This document shows positions 26,054 through 34,849 of a stretch of 53,352 nucleotides of DNA, one piece after another. Positions within the stretch are counted from its first letter, which is position 1. Every line of letters starts with the position of its first letter. Below the pieces are notes generated by a model that was not told where the DNA came from, made no database searches, and was given only the letters and a program-made list of their open reading frames with translations. This DNA is from Raskinella chloraquaticus (SeqCode). Its GTDB lineage: Bacteria > Pseudomonadota > Alphaproteobacteria > Rhizobiales > UBA4765. Both the position numbers and the translations under genes were made by a program. The DNA lies in the NCBI GenBank assembly GCA_002365175.1, contig DEZK01000015.1:1-53352 (forward strand), written 5' to 3'.

Positions 26054-27067
26054 ATGCTTCGTTTGATCGGCGCCAGGCTTCTGACGACCATCCCGTCCAT
26101 TATCGGCGTGATCATCGTCACCTTTTTGCTGACGCGCGTTCTGCCCGGTGACACCGCCGCCTATTTTGCCGGGCCGACGGCCTCGCCGAAAGCTATCGCC
26201 GAAATTCGCAGCAAGCTTGGCCTCGACCAGCCCCTGCCACAGCAGTTCGCCAGCTATGTGGCGGCGCTGGTCAAGGGCGATCTTGGCCAGTCCCTCACCA
26301 CCGGCCAGCCTGTTACCAGAGACATTGCAGCAAGATTGCCGGCTTCCGCAGAACTGACCCTGTGCGGCCTTCTGCTGGCGATGTCGGTCGCCCTGCCTCT
26401 GGGCGTTCTGGCCGCCGTGCGCCAGGGGTCATGGATCGATCATCTGTGCCGCATCATCGCCACCGCTGGCGTCTCGCTTCCCGTATTTTTTACCGGGCTG
26501 CTCCTTGTTTTTGTCTTCTACTTCATCCTGGGCTGGTCGCCCGCGCCACTTGGCCGTCTGGATGTTTTTCTATCCGAACCTCCACGGGTGACCGGCTTCC
26601 TGTTGATTGATACGCTGCTGGCGGGAGATTTTCCCGCCTTCCGGGCGGCGATTGCGCAGCTGATCCTGCCGGCCGTGACGCTGGGCATCTTCTCGCTGGC
26701 GCCCATCACCCGCATGACACGGGCGTCGATGCTGGCGGTGCTGGGGGCTGATTTCGTGCGCACCGCTCGCGCCAGCGGCTTGAGCAGCGGCAAGGTGATC
26801 GGCGTTTACGCCTTCCGCAATGCCATGCTGCCGGTGGTGACCACGCTTGGCATGGTGTTCTCGTTCCTGCTCGGCGCCAATGTCCTGGTTGAGAAAGTAT
26901 TCGCCTGGCCGGGTATCGGCTCCTATGCGGTTGAAGCGTTGATTGCGTCCGATTATGCGCCGATCCAGGGCTTCGTGCTGACCATGGCGGTGATGTATGT
27001 GATGCTCAATCTGCTGATCGACCTGCTCTATGGTTTCATCGACCCGCGCGTCCGGCTGGAGGGGTGA
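26054..27067 (+). CDS. dipeptide/nickel-type ABC importer, permease (DppB-like)
   Basis: The 337-residue integral membrane protein begins MLRLIGARLLTTIPSIIGVI and keeps the DppB/OppB pattern: LGLDQPLPQQFASYVAALVK, GDLGQSLTTGQPV near residue 76, and the EAA loop region DFVRTARASGLSSGKVIGVY near 233. About six membrane helices. It starts 8 bp after the binding-protein gene. With the DppC-like protein it would form the pore through the inner membrane. Confidence 0.87.
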   Translation: MLRLIGARLLTTIPSIIGVIIVTFLLTRVLPGDTAAYFAGPTASPKAIAEIRSKLGLDQPLPQQFASYVAALVKGDLGQSLTTGQPVTRDIAARLPASAELTLCGLLLAMSVALPLGVLAAVRQGSWIDHLCRIIATAGVSLPVFFTGLLLVFVFYFILGWSPAPLGRLDVFLSEPPRVTGFLLIDTLLAGDFPAFRAAIAQLILPAVTLGIFSLAPITRMTRASMLAVLGADFVRTARASGLSSGKVIGVYAFRNAMLPVVTTLGMVFSFLLGANVLVEKVFAWPGIGSYAVEALIASDYAPIQGFVLTMAVMYVMLNLLIDLLYGFIDPRVRLEG

Positions 27068-27071
27068 GGTC

Positions 27072-27974
27072 GTGAGCGAGAGCAGCGGAGTTCAGCCGGC
27101 ATTGAGGGTGCGCCAGCAAGCGCCGTCTTCGCCGGGACTCTGGACCCATGGTGTCCATATCATCGCGGAAAATCCGGTCACCGGGCTTGCCTTCGGGCTG
27201 TTTACACTCATCGTCTTTGCAGCATTGTTTGGCCCGATGATCGCGCCGTTTGATCCGCTGGCGAGCAACACCGCCGAAGCGCTGAAGGGCCCCACCCGCG
27301 TTCACTGGTTTGGTACCGACCAGCTGGGGCGCGATATCTTCAGCCGCGTACTCGTTGCCACGCGGCTCGATTTCACCATCGCTATCGCGTCAGTTGCGCT
27401 CGTTTTTTTCCTGGGCGGTCTGGCGGGAGTGACAGCCGGATATTTCGGCGGCTGGGTCGACAAGCTGGTGGGGCGGATCGCCGATACCATCATGGCCTTC
27501 CCGCTATTCGTGCTTGCCATGGGCATCGTTGCCGCCCTCGGCAACAGCGTCACCAACATCATCATCGCCACCGCCATCATCAACTTTCCGCTGTACGCCC
27601 GCGTGGCGCGAGCGGAAGCGAATGTGCGGCGCGAGGCGGGGTTCGTGCAGGCCGCGCGCCTTGCGGGAAATTCGGAATGGCGGCTCCTGCTGACCCAGAT
27701 CGTTCCCAACATCATGCCGATCATGGCGGTGCAGATGTCGCTGACCATGGGCTACGCCATTCTCAATGCCGCCGGCCTCTCGTTCATCGGTCTTGGCGTG
27801 CGCCCGCCAACGCCTGAATGGGGTATCATGGTGGCGGAGGGCGCAAGCTTCATCGTGTCAGGCGAATGGTGGATCGCCTTCTTTCCCGGGTTGGCGCTGA
27901 TGATCGCCGTGTTCTGTTTCAATCTGCTGGGAGATGGCGTGCGCGACCTCATCGATCCCCAGCGCCGGACGTGA
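27072..27974 (+). CDS. dipeptide/nickel-type ABC importer, permease (DppC-like)
   Basis: The 300-residue permease shows GTDQLGRDIFSRVLVATRLD near residue 78, a DppC/OppC hallmark. The EAA loop AGFVQAARLAGNSEWRLLLT is near 187 and FIGLGVRPPTPEWGIMVAEG near 237. It begins at GTG 27072, 4 bp after dppB-like, preceded by GGGGTGAGG; the longer frame lies over the upstream gene. The usual N-terminal helix precedes a periplasmic loop. Confidence 0.86.
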   Translation: MSESSGVQPALRVRQQAPSSPGLWTHGVHIIAENPVTGLAFGLFTLIVFAALFGPMIAPFDPLASNTAEALKGPTRVHWFGTDQLGRDIFSRVLVATRLDFTIAIASVALVFFLGGLAGVTAGYFGGWVDKLVGRIADTIMAFPLFVLAMGIVAALGNSVTNIIIATAIINFPLYARVARAEANVRREAGFVQAARLAGNSEWRLLLTQIVPNIMPIMAVQMSLTMGYAILNAAGLSFIGLGVRPPTPEWGIMVAEGASFIVSGEWWIAFFPGLALMIAVFCFNLLGDGVRDLIDPQRRT

Positions 27975-27982
27975 GCGGCGCC

Positions 27983-29683
27983 ATGATACCCTCCCCGCTT
28001 CTGGCCATCCGCAACCTCACCGTCGAGTTTGCAACGCGGCGCGGCACGGTGACAGCGGTCAAGGCGATCGATATCGACGTTGGCAAGGGCGAGACTGTCG
28101 CGATCGTCGGGGAATCGGGATCAGGAAAATCGGTCACCTCCTACGCGCTCATGCGCATCCTTGATCGTGCCGGGCGGATAGCGTCGGGTTCGATGATCTT
28201 TTCGGGGCTTGAGCTGGCACGCATGCCGGAAACGGAGATGCGCAATCTGCGCGGCCGCGAATTGTCGATGATCTTCCAGAACCCGCGCGCCGCCCTCAAT
28301 CCGATCCGCAAGATCGGCCACCAGATCGAAGATGTCTTGCGCCAGCATGCGCTCGTGGGCGCCACCCAGGCGCAGCAAAAGGCCATTGAGGCGCTTGCCA
28401 ATGTACGGATCGCCCGGCCAGAGGAGCGTTATCACGCCTACCCGTTCGAGCTTTCAGGGGGCATGTGCCAGCGGGTCGTCATCGCGCTGGCGCTGGCGTG
28501 CCGCCCGCAGTTGCTGATTGCCGATGAGCCGACGACCGGCCTTGACGTCACCACGCAGAAAGCGGTGATGGATCTTGTGAGCGAGCTGACGCGCGAGCGC
28601 GCCATGTCGTCCATCCTTATCACGCATGATCTTGGCCTTGCTGCGGCTTACGCTGATCGCGTTGTGGTGATGGAGAAAGGTGATGTGGTGGAGACGGCTG
28701 ATGCCAACACCATCTTCAGGACGCCGCTTCATGCCTATACGCGCAAGCTCATGCGGGCGACACCGCGTCCGGGTTGCCAACTCCGTGACCTGCTGCCGGA
28801 AGAGACAATATCGCCTGTACCCTCGCCCGTCGCCAATCAGCCATCGAAGCAGCAGCACGCGCCAATATTGCGGGTGGAAAACCTCATCAAGGAGTACCCG
28901 AAGGCAAAGTCAGCCGGCGGCCTGTTGAGCCTGCTGGGCGGCAAGAGCGAGGAACCTTTTCGAGCTGTCAACGCCATCTCGTTTTGCGTTGGCCGCGGCG
29001 AAAGCGTCGGCCTGGTGGGTGAATCGGGGTGCGGAAAATCAACAACCTCGCTGATGGTCACTCGCCTCATCGATGCCACAAGCGGGCGCATTGAATTCGA
29101 CGGTACCGATCTGACGCAAATTCCGGCACGCCAGTTTGCTGCATCGCCGTTTCGCGCCCGCATCCAGATGGTGTTTCAGGATCCAACCGACAGCCTCAAT
29201 CCGCGCTTCACGGCGGCGCGCGCTATCGCCGATCCGCTGCTGCGCTTCCCGCGCCTGAAGCCTGGCGAGAGTATACGCCAGCGCTGCGAGAAGCTGGCAG
29301 GTCAGGTGGGGCTGCCGCTTGATCTGCTCGATCGCTTCCCCCATCAATTGTCCGGCGGGCAGAAAGCGCGCGTCGGCATTGCGCGCGCCATTGCGCTGGA
29401 GCCGGACCTGATCATTCTCGACGAGCCGACCGCAGCCCTTGATGTCTCCGTTCAGGCCATCGTTCTCAATCTCCTGCAGGACCTGAAGCAGAAGCTCGGC
29501 ATGAGCTATCTTTTCGTTTCACATGATCTGCATGTGGTCGGCCTGATGTGTGATCGCCTGATCGTCATGCGTGGTGGCGAGATTGTCGAACAGGGCAACA
29601 GCGCCGACATTCTCGCCAATCCCCGGCATGAGTATACGCAAGCACTGATTGCCGCCATTCCCGCCCCACCGGCGTCAAGATAA
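27983..29683 (+). CDS. dipeptide/nickel-type ABC importer, fused double ATPase (DppD-DppF type)
   Basis: The 566-residue protein joins two complete ATPase domains. The first has Walker A GESGSGKSVTSYALM near residue 40, LSGGMCQRVVIALAL near 155 and LLIADEPTTGLDVTTQ. The second has GESGCGKSTTSLMVTRL near 346, LSGGQKARVGIARAI and LIILDEPTAALDVSVQ near 490. A linker rich in proline, serine and glutamine joins them near 265-285. Fused forms are known in this family and remove the need for separate D and F genes, in contrast to the second importer in this window, which has them apart. The ATG at 27983 lies 8 bp after dppC-like; the open frame upstream is a shadow. Confidence 0.88.
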   Translation: MIPSPLLAIRNLTVEFATRRGTVTAVKAIDIDVGKGETVAIVGESGSGKSVTSYALMRILDRAGRIASGSMIFSGLELARMPETEMRNLRGRELSMIFQNPRAALNPIRKIGHQIEDVLRQHALVGATQAQQKAIEALANVRIARPEERYHAYPFELSGGMCQRVVIALALACRPQLLIADEPTTGLDVTTQKAVMDLVSELTRERAMSSILITHDLGLAAAYADRVVVMEKGDVVETADANTIFRTPLHAYTRKLMRATPRPGCQLRDLLPEETISPVPSPVANQPSKQQHAPILRVENLIKEYPKAKSAGGLLSLLGGKSEEPFRAVNAISFCVGRGESVGLVGESGCGKSTTSLMVTRLIDATSGRIEFDGTDLTQIPARQFAASPFRARIQMVFQDPTDSLNPRFTAARAIADPLLRFPRLKPGESIRQRCEKLAGQVGLPLDLLDRFPHQLSGGQKARVGIARAIALEPDLIILDEPTAALDVSVQAIVLNLLQDLKQKLGMSYLFVSHDLHVVGLMCDRLIVMRGGEIVEQGNSADILANPRHEYTQALIAAIPAPPASR

Positions 29684-29695
29684 GGATGTCCAATC

Positions 29696-29884
29696 ATGGC
29701 AACCGACCGCGAGACAATCGAGGCTTATGTGGCGGCCACCGCCGCATGCCTGCGTCTTGATATCAAAGCTGAATGGAAAGACGGGGTCGCACAGAACATG
29801 TCAACGCTGATGGATGCGATCGAGTACTTCAGCGGCGTCCCGCTCAATGATGAGAGCGAGCCGGCCGTGGTCTTCCGCGCATGA
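29696..29884 (+). CDS. atzG: AtzG-like small subunit (DUF4089 family)
   Basis: The 62-residue protein (MATDRETIEAYVAATAACLR at its start, then NMSTLMDAIEYFSGVPL) matches AtzG-like DUF4089 proteins. In cyanurate degraders AtzG is a GatC-like partner that stabilises the amidase AtzE and is needed for 1-carboxybiuret hydrolysis. Its stop overlaps the AtzE-like start (ATGA at 29881-29884), so production is coupled. It lies 12 bp after the fused transporter ATPase, tying uptake to hydrolysis. The family is clear; the true substrate is not. Confidence 0.8.
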   Translation: MATDRETIEAYVAATAACLRLDIKAEWKDGVAQNMSTLMDAIEYFSGVPLNDESEPAVVFRA

Positions 29885-31284
29885 GCGCCCTCGCCTCGGG
29901 CACAGCCAGTGCAGCGGCCATCGCCGCATCGGTCAACCGGCGCGAGACATCGGCGCTCGCCGTCGTCGAAGCTGCGCTCGCCCGCATCGCCCGCCACAAC
30001 CCGGCGCTTAATTGCTTCACGTCGGTGACACGTGAGCGTGCTCTGGCGAGCGCCCGGCGCGTTGATGCCGACATTGCAGCGGGCAAGAATGCGGGGCCGC
30101 TCGCCGGTGTCCCTTTCGCCGTGAAGAACCTCTTCGACGTCGCCGGACTGACGACGATTGCCGGATCAAAAATCAATCGCGACCTGGCACCTGCACCGCA
30201 CGATGCGCCCTTGATTACGCGTCTTGAAGGCCAAGGAGCAATCCTTCTGGGTGCGCTCAACATGGGCGAATACGCCTATGATTTCACCGGCGAAAACATC
30301 CATGATGGCCCCTCACGCAACCCCCACGATGTCACGCGCATGACTGGCGGGTCGTCGGGCGGATCAGGAGGCGCGGTCGCCGCCGGCCTGGTGCCGCTCA
30401 CCCTCGGCTCGGACACCAATGGTTCCATCCGTGTGCCCGCCTCGTTCTGTGGCATTTTCGGCCTCAAGCCGACCTATGGCCGACTGAGCCGTGCCGGCAC
30501 GTTTCCCTTCGTCTCGAGTTTCGATCACCTCGGGCCGCTTGCCAGAACGACCGAAGATCTGGCGCTTGCCTACGATGCCATGCAGGGCGCCGACCCTGCG
30601 GACCCGGTGCAGGCGTCGCGCCCGGATGAGCCGAGTTGTGGATCGCTTCACAACGGCATCGCCGGCCTGCGCCTGGCGATTGCGGGCGGCTATTTCGAGC
30701 AAGGCCGAAGCGCTGCGGCCAGCGCGGCGATGTCACAGGTAGCGCGCGCCCTTGGCGCCACGCGGACCATTCATCTGCCCGAGGTCGCGCGTGCGCGTGC
30801 GGCTGCCTATATCATCACAGCGGCTGAGGGCTCGGCCCTCCATCTCGACAGGTTGCGCGAGCGCGCAGGCGAGTTTGACCCGGCGGTGCGCGACCGTCTG
30901 CTCGCAGGCGCGATGATCCCGGCGGGTGCGGTGATCCGGGCTCAGAAATTGCGCCGCTGGTATCAAAGACAAGTGCTCGCTCTGTTTCAGGAGTGCGACA
31001 TCATTCTGGCACCAGCAACACCTTGCACAGCGCCGAAGCTCGGTGACACCACCCTTGACCTGGGGGCACAAAAAGTACCGCTGCGGCCCAATATAGGTCT
31101 CTTCACCCAGCCCTTCTCGTTTATCGGTTTGCCGGTCGTCACTGTTCCCGTCCAGCTGTCGCCGCTGCCCATCGGCGTCCAGATCGTTGCCGCGCCATGG
31201 CGCGAGGATCTGGCGTTGCGGGTCGCTCATCATCTGGAGCGCGCGGGGGTTGTTCATGCCAAAGCACTTGCGGCGTTTTCGTGA
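29881..31284 (+). CDS. atzE: AtzE-like amidase (1-carboxybiuret hydrolase family)
   Basis: The 467-residue amidase-signature enzyme has the Ser-cisSer-Lys triad in order: lysine in VPFAVKNLFDVAGLTT near residue 80, the cis-serine in TGGSSGGSGGAVAAGLV near 157, and the nucleophile in LGSDTNGSIRVPASFCGIFG near 178. The AtzE family (with AtzG) deaminates 1-carboxybiuret to urea-1,3-dicarboxylate, which decarboxylates to allophanate. The gene order G-E-H matches the cyanurate operon, but no AtzD or biuret hydrolase gene is present, so the physiological substrate could differ. Confidence 0.85.
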   Translation: MSALASGTASAAAIAASVNRRETSALAVVEAALARIARHNPALNCFTSVTRERALASARRVDADIAAGKNAGPLAGVPFAVKNLFDVAGLTTIAGSKINRDLAPAPHDAPLITRLEGQGAILLGALNMGEYAYDFTGENIHDGPSRNPHDVTRMTGGSSGGSGGAVAAGLVPLTLGSDTNGSIRVPASFCGIFGLKPTYGRLSRAGTFPFVSSFDHLGPLARTTEDLALAYDAMQGADPADPVQASRPDEPSCGSLHNGIAGLRLAIAGGYFEQGRSAAASAAMSQVARALGATRTIHLPEVARARAAAYIITAAEGSALHLDRLRERAGEFDPAVRDRLLAGAMIPAGAVIRAQKLRRWYQRQVLALFQECDIILAPATPCTAPKLGDTTLDLGAQKVPLRPNIGLFTQPFSFIGLPVVTVPVQLSPLPIGVQIVAAPWREDLALRVAHHLERAGVVHAKALAAFS

Positions 31285-31670
31285 TGGAGATCGATCTTCC
31301 CGATGTTCTCTCGGAAGTGCGCGCAGCCTTCGCGCGCTATGAAGCGGCGTTGATCGCCAATGACGTCGAAACGCTCGACGCGTTGTTTCGCAATGACCCA
31401 CGAACGCTGCGCTATGGGGTGGCAGAAAATCTTTACGGCTATGGCGAAATATCCGCTTTCCGCGCTGCCCGTTCTCCCGTTGGTCTCGCGCGCTCGACGT
31501 CGCGAACGGTCATCACAAGCTATGGGCGCGATTTCGCAGTCGCCTCGACCTTGTTCCATCGCCCGTCACTGGCTGGAAAAGTCGGTCGCCAGATGCAAAG
31601 CTGGGTACGCTTCAAGGATGGCTGGTTCATTGTCGCAGCTCATGTCAGCATCATCGCCGAGGGAATTTAA
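31284..31670 (+). CDS. AtzH/HpxZ-like protein (DUF3225, SnoaL-like fold)
   Basis: The 128-residue protein resembles AtzH and the oxalurate-pathway protein HpxZ: MEIDLPDVLSEVRAAFARYE, LDALFRNDPRTLRYGVAENL and QSWVRFKDGWFIVAAHVSII. These are small NTF2/SnoaL-like proteins found beside AtzE-type amidases; their activity is not settled. Its ATG overlaps the AtzE-like stop by one base (TGATG). Its own stop overlaps the stop of the convergent allophanate-hydrolase domain gene. Confidence 0.78.
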   Translation: MEIDLPDVLSEVRAAFARYEAALIANDVETLDALFRNDPRTLRYGVAENLYGYGEISAFRAARSPVGLARSTSRTVITSYGRDFAVASTLFHRPSLAGKVGRQMQSWVRFKDGWFIVAAHVSIIAEGI

Positions 31671-32080
31671 GTTTTAGCCGCCATATAAGCGCGCCAGCCG
31701 CCAAAGGACGTGATGTCGATGGCCGCGCCGAGCCCCTCGGGCTCGACGAGGAATCCTTTGGGCGTCGTACCATCGGCCAGATGCAGGGTGCCGATACAGA
31801 GCGGGGATGGAATGGTGGCCACGAAACTGCCGAACGCGGCCGGTGACAGCTTCCACACCTCAACAATGATGGCGGCGCCCGCTCCGGCTGCAACGCGCAG
31901 AAGTCCGGGGCGAAAGGGCGGACCCCCGGCCAGCGCAAACAGGCGGTAGAGGTTTGCCGTGGAGGCGGCGCGCGCAAATACACCACCGCGACCCGTCAGC
32001 TCGCCGTTGAGCGGCATGCCGGAAAGATGAGCGCCAACGACGGCGAGTTCGATTGTCGGAGAATTGTCGTCTGTGTTCAT
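31667..32080 (-). CDS. separate allophanate hydrolase C-terminal domain protein
   Basis: The 137-residue protein matches the C-terminal domain of AtzF-type allophanate hydrolase (a gamma-glutamylcyclotransferase-like fold): ELAVVGAHLSGMPLNGEL near residue 11, ANLYRLFALAGGPPFRPGLL near 42, IIVEVWKLSPAAFGSFVA near 70 and the end TPKGFLVEPEGL. In full-length enzymes this domain finishes the reaction by decarboxylating N-carboxycarbamate. Here it is encoded alone, 2 bp downstream of the amidase gene and in a different frame, with its own ATG. It is therefore a genuine split gene or an old frameshift that became stable. Confidence 0.82.
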   Translation of the reverse strand: MNTDDNSPTIELAVVGAHLSGMPLNGELTGRGGVFARAASTANLYRLFALAGGPPFRPGLLRVAAGAGAAIIVEVWKLSPAAFGSFVATIPSPLCIGTLHLADGTTPKGFLVEPEGLGAAIDITSFGGWRAYMAAKT

Positions 32081-32082
32081 AA

Positions 32083-33459
32083 CTATCCTTGAGCCAGCTG
32101 ATAAGCGGGGCGGCGGCCGCCGAAACCTGGAAAAAGTCGTTGACCCAGTTCAGCCAGCAAAACGTCCTGATCGCGCGGAGCGATCAAGGTGATGCCGGCA
32201 GGGAACCCGTCGGCGCGCATGGGACCGGGAATAGCCAGGGCCGCAAGGTCGAGGAGGTTGACGAAATTCGTGTAGGTACCAAGCAGCGAATTGGGACCAA
32301 TGGGATCAGCCTCCAGATCTTTCAGAGCGGGCGCGATCGGCGCCGTTGGCACGACGAGCACGTCAATGTCATCCCACATTGCATCCGATGCCCGCTTCAA
32401 CTCGGCCAAGCGGTAAAGGCCGTTGAATGTATCGACGGCGGACATGCCGTCAGCCTTTTCCACAATTGACCGTGTTACCGGATGAATCGCCTGCGGCGCG
32501 TCATCCATAAAGCTGCCGATCGCCGCCCGCCGCTCGGCGACCCAGGGCCCGTCATAGAGAAGGCGGGCGGTTGCAAAAAACGATGTCAGATCGACCTCCT
32601 GCAAAGGCCCGGCAACCGCCTCAACATGCGACAGGGCCGCGCCAAACGCATTTTCCTGAAGCTTGTCGCCAAAAAAAAGCCTGTCCTGCGATCGTGGCAC
32701 GCCGATGCGGCGCAGCGTGTCGATGGCTGGCTTGCCGGCTTTGCGGGCAAAGGGGTCGGCGGGATCATAGGCTGCAACCATTTCAAATACCCGACGGGCA
32801 TCGCCAACGCTTGCGGCAAAAATAGAGACACAATCAAGGGTGCGGCAGGCCGGCACGACGCCTCTTGCCGACAACAAACCGAGGGATGGTTTCAACCCGA
32901 CGATGTGATTGAGCCCAGCAGGAACGCGCCCCGATCCGGCCGTGTCGGTGCCCAGCGAAAAACTGACAATCCCCTGGGCGACGGCAACCGCAGAACCCGA
33001 ACTCGAACCACCGGGAACACGCACAGCATCAAAGGCATTTCGCGGCACAGGATAGGGCGTGCGTGTGCCTACCAATCCGGTGGCGAACTGATCAAGATTG
33101 GTTTTACCAATGAAGAGCGCTCCGGCGGCAACAAGACGCGCCACGACGGCGGCATGTCCGGCTGCCTGATAGGCGAATTGCGGGCAGGCTGCCGTTGTCA
33201 TGCGGCCGGCAACATCAATGTTGTCCTTGACGGCAAAGGGAACGCCCCACAACGGAAAGGCCAGCGGGTCGAAAGGCGGCAGGGCAGCCGCGGCAGCAAG
33301 CACGAACTCCTTGTCGTCAAGCGCGATGAAGATACCGGGATCGTTGATCTCGGCGATGCGCCCATAGACAGCGTCGATCATGGCTGCGGGCGTCGCTCCT
33401 TGTGCGTAGGCGGCATGGAGACTGGTGATATCAAGGTCTGTCACGGACATAGGCGGCAT
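32083..33459 (-). CDS. allophanate hydrolase, amidase part (AtzF-like)
   Basis: The 458-residue amidase matches the N-terminal part of AtzF allophanate hydrolases, which turn allophanate into ammonia and CO2. It has PFAVKDNIDVAGRMTTAACP (lysine) near residue 77, VPGGSSSGSAVAVAQGIV (cis-serine) and FSLGTDTAGSGRVPAGLNHI (nucleophile and the nearby arginine) near 172. Intact AtzF enzymes are about 600 residues; this protein ends with a TAG, and its missing C-terminal domain is the next gene. The ATG at 33459 follows GGGAG by 4 bp; an ATG three codons later is also possible. It is probably the end of the operon with the second peptide-type importer. Confidence 0.85.
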   Translation of the reverse strand: MPPMSVTDLDITSLHAAYAQGATPAAMIDAVYGRIAEINDPGIFIALDDKEFVLAAAAALPPFDPLAFPLWGVPFAVKDNIDVAGRMTTAACPQFAYQAAGHAAVVARLVAAGALFIGKTNLDQFATGLVGTRTPYPVPRNAFDAVRVPGGSSSGSAVAVAQGIVSFSLGTDTAGSGRVPAGLNHIVGLKPSLGLLSARGVVPACRTLDCVSIFAASVGDARRVFEMVAAYDPADPFARKAGKPAIDTLRRIGVPRSQDRLFFGDKLQENAFGAALSHVEAVAGPLQEVDLTSFFATARLLYDGPWVAERRAAIGSFMDDAPQAIHPVTRSIVEKADGMSAVDTFNGLYRLAELKRASDAMWDDIDVLVVPTAPIAPALKDLEADPIGPNSLLGTYTNFVNLLDLAALAIPGPMRADGFPAGITLIAPRDQDVLLAELGQRLFPGFGGRRPAYQLAQG

Positions 33460-33581
33460 CAGGCTCCCAGCGATCGTTCATCAGCAGGTGAGAGATCACC
33501 CTTCGATGGATGATTTCCTGATATGTCGTGTGCCAGAGTTTCATGCCTGGCGGCAATCGCTTTCGCACGCAGTCCGGTATC

Positions 33582-33821
33582 TCAACGCTCACTGCGCCCG
33601 AGAGGCGCACCAGATCTCGAGATCAACATTTCGTCATCGGCTTCCTTGCCGAGAGAGAGATGATCCAGCAGAAAAGCAGGACGAATGACGTTGCGATAGG
33701 GCAGCCGCCTCAGATCGGGCGTGCACAGAGCGCCGCTATCGCAAACGATCACCTTTGCGGCGAGCGGCTCGAAAGCGGCTCAACACTGGTGCATGGATTT
33801 CAGGGCAATGACGGATTTCAT
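33582..33821 (-). pseudogene. relic of an MlrC-like M81 metallopeptidase, C-terminal end
   Basis: This covers most of the 400-bp gap between the amidase and the downstream-facing transporter ATPase. From 33821 leftward one frame reads MKSVIALKSMHQC, a TGA at 33782-33780, then AAFEPLAAKVIVCDSGALC and TPDLRRLPYRNVIRP, ending FLLD. That is the C-terminal signature of MlrC (microcystinase C-like) M81 peptidases, whose end normally reads like KS-x-x-HFRAAFEP and PYR-x-x-RP. The several hundred residues that should precede it are missing, apart from a possible out-of-frame trace (TVLTAEF) just upstream. It sits where a hydrolase for the importer's cargo would be expected. Confidence 0.6.
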
Positions 33822-33859
33822 GACTGAACTCGGCCGTGAGGACGGTGAAGCTCAAGGTC

Positions 33860-34849
33860 TCACGCCGGATGGTGACAGGCGACAAGATGCCCCGTCGCGT
33901 GCTCAGACAATAAAGGGCGCTCGCGCCGGCAAAGCGGCGAGGCGGCAGGGCAGCGCTCGGCGAAGGCACAGCCGGGCGGCAGATTGAACGGACTTGGTAT
34001 TTCGCCAACCAGCGGCGTCACCGCCTTGCGGTGTCTGGGATCGGGGACGAAATGGCTGTCCATAAGGGTTCGGGCATAGTGGTGGCACGCCTCAGCCCGT
34101 GCGCCGGGCAGTATCTCGACTACGCGACCAAGATACATCACCACGATCCGGTCGCAGAAATAGCGCACAAGGCTCAGGTCATGGGAGATGAAGAGATAGG
34201 TCAGCCCAAGTTCCTGTTTCAGGGCTTCGAGCAGTCCGATGATCTGTGCCTGGATCGAGACATCGAGCGAGGCGGTCGGCTCATCGAGCACGAGGAAGGA
34301 CGGCGAGAGCGCCAGTGCGCGCGCAATGCCGACGCGCTGTTTTTGCCCGCCTGAAAGCTGGTGGGGATAGCTTTCAGTCATGCGCGGACTGAGGCCAACC
34401 TTGCTGATGAGTGCGAGGAGCCGGTCTTCCTGTTCACCCTTGCCGAGCGCCACGCCCTGCACCTCGAACGGCTCCAGCAGGGCGCGACGGATGGTGTAGC
34501 GCGGATCGATGGCGGAATAGGGATCCTGGAACACCATCTGCATGCTGCGGCGCAGCTTGCGCAGCTGTGCGGGGGCAAGACTCGCAAGATCGGTATCGTT
34601 AAACATGACCCGGCCTGCGGTTGGCGCTATCAGACGCAGGACAAGACGGGCCAGCGTGGACTTGCCGCAGCCGGATTCGCCCACCACGCCGGTTACCTTG
34701 CCGCGCGGCACATCGAGCGAGACTTCGTTGACCGCCCGCATGCTGCGCACCGTGCTGAAGAGCCCGCCACTGGATTTGTACTCGCGTGTCAGGTCACGGA
34801 CCGCAACCAGATTGTCGCTTGGCAATTGCGCCTGCGCCTCATCAGCCAT
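33860..34849 (-). CDS. dipeptide-type ABC importer, ATP-binding protein (DppF-like)
   Basis: The 329-residue ATPase has Walker A GESGCGKSTLARLVLRL near residue 60, LSGGQKQRVGIARAL near 165, Walker B FLVLDEPTASLDVSIQ and the C-terminal oligopeptide-transporter tail with cysteines (GCAFAERCPAASPLCRRERP near 295), typical of DppF/OppF proteins with an iron-sulfur motif. It overlaps the dppD-like gene by 8 bp. The allophanate-hydrolase genes follow downstream after the MlrC relic. Confidence 0.88.
   Translation of the reverse strand: MADEAQAQLPSDNLVAVRDLTREYKSSGGLFSTVRSMRAVNEVSLDVPRGKVTGVVGESGCGKSTLARLVLRLIAPTAGRVMFNDTDLASLAPAQLRKLRRSMQMVFQDPYSAIDPRYTIRRALLEPFEVQGVALGKGEQEDRLLALISKVGLSPRMTESYPHQLSGGQKQRVGIARALALSPSFLVLDEPTASLDVSIQAQIIGLLEALKQELGLTYLFISHDLSLVRYFCDRIVVMYLGRVVEILPGARAEACHHYARTLMDSHFVPDPRHRKAVTPLVGEIPSPFNLPPGCAFAERCPAASPLCRRERPLLSEHATGHLVACHHPA

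Noticed and set aside
32482..33513. A 343-codon open frame on the plus strand over the AtzF-like amidase
   Set aside because: Shadow of the amidase gene; low-complexity basic translation with no domain.
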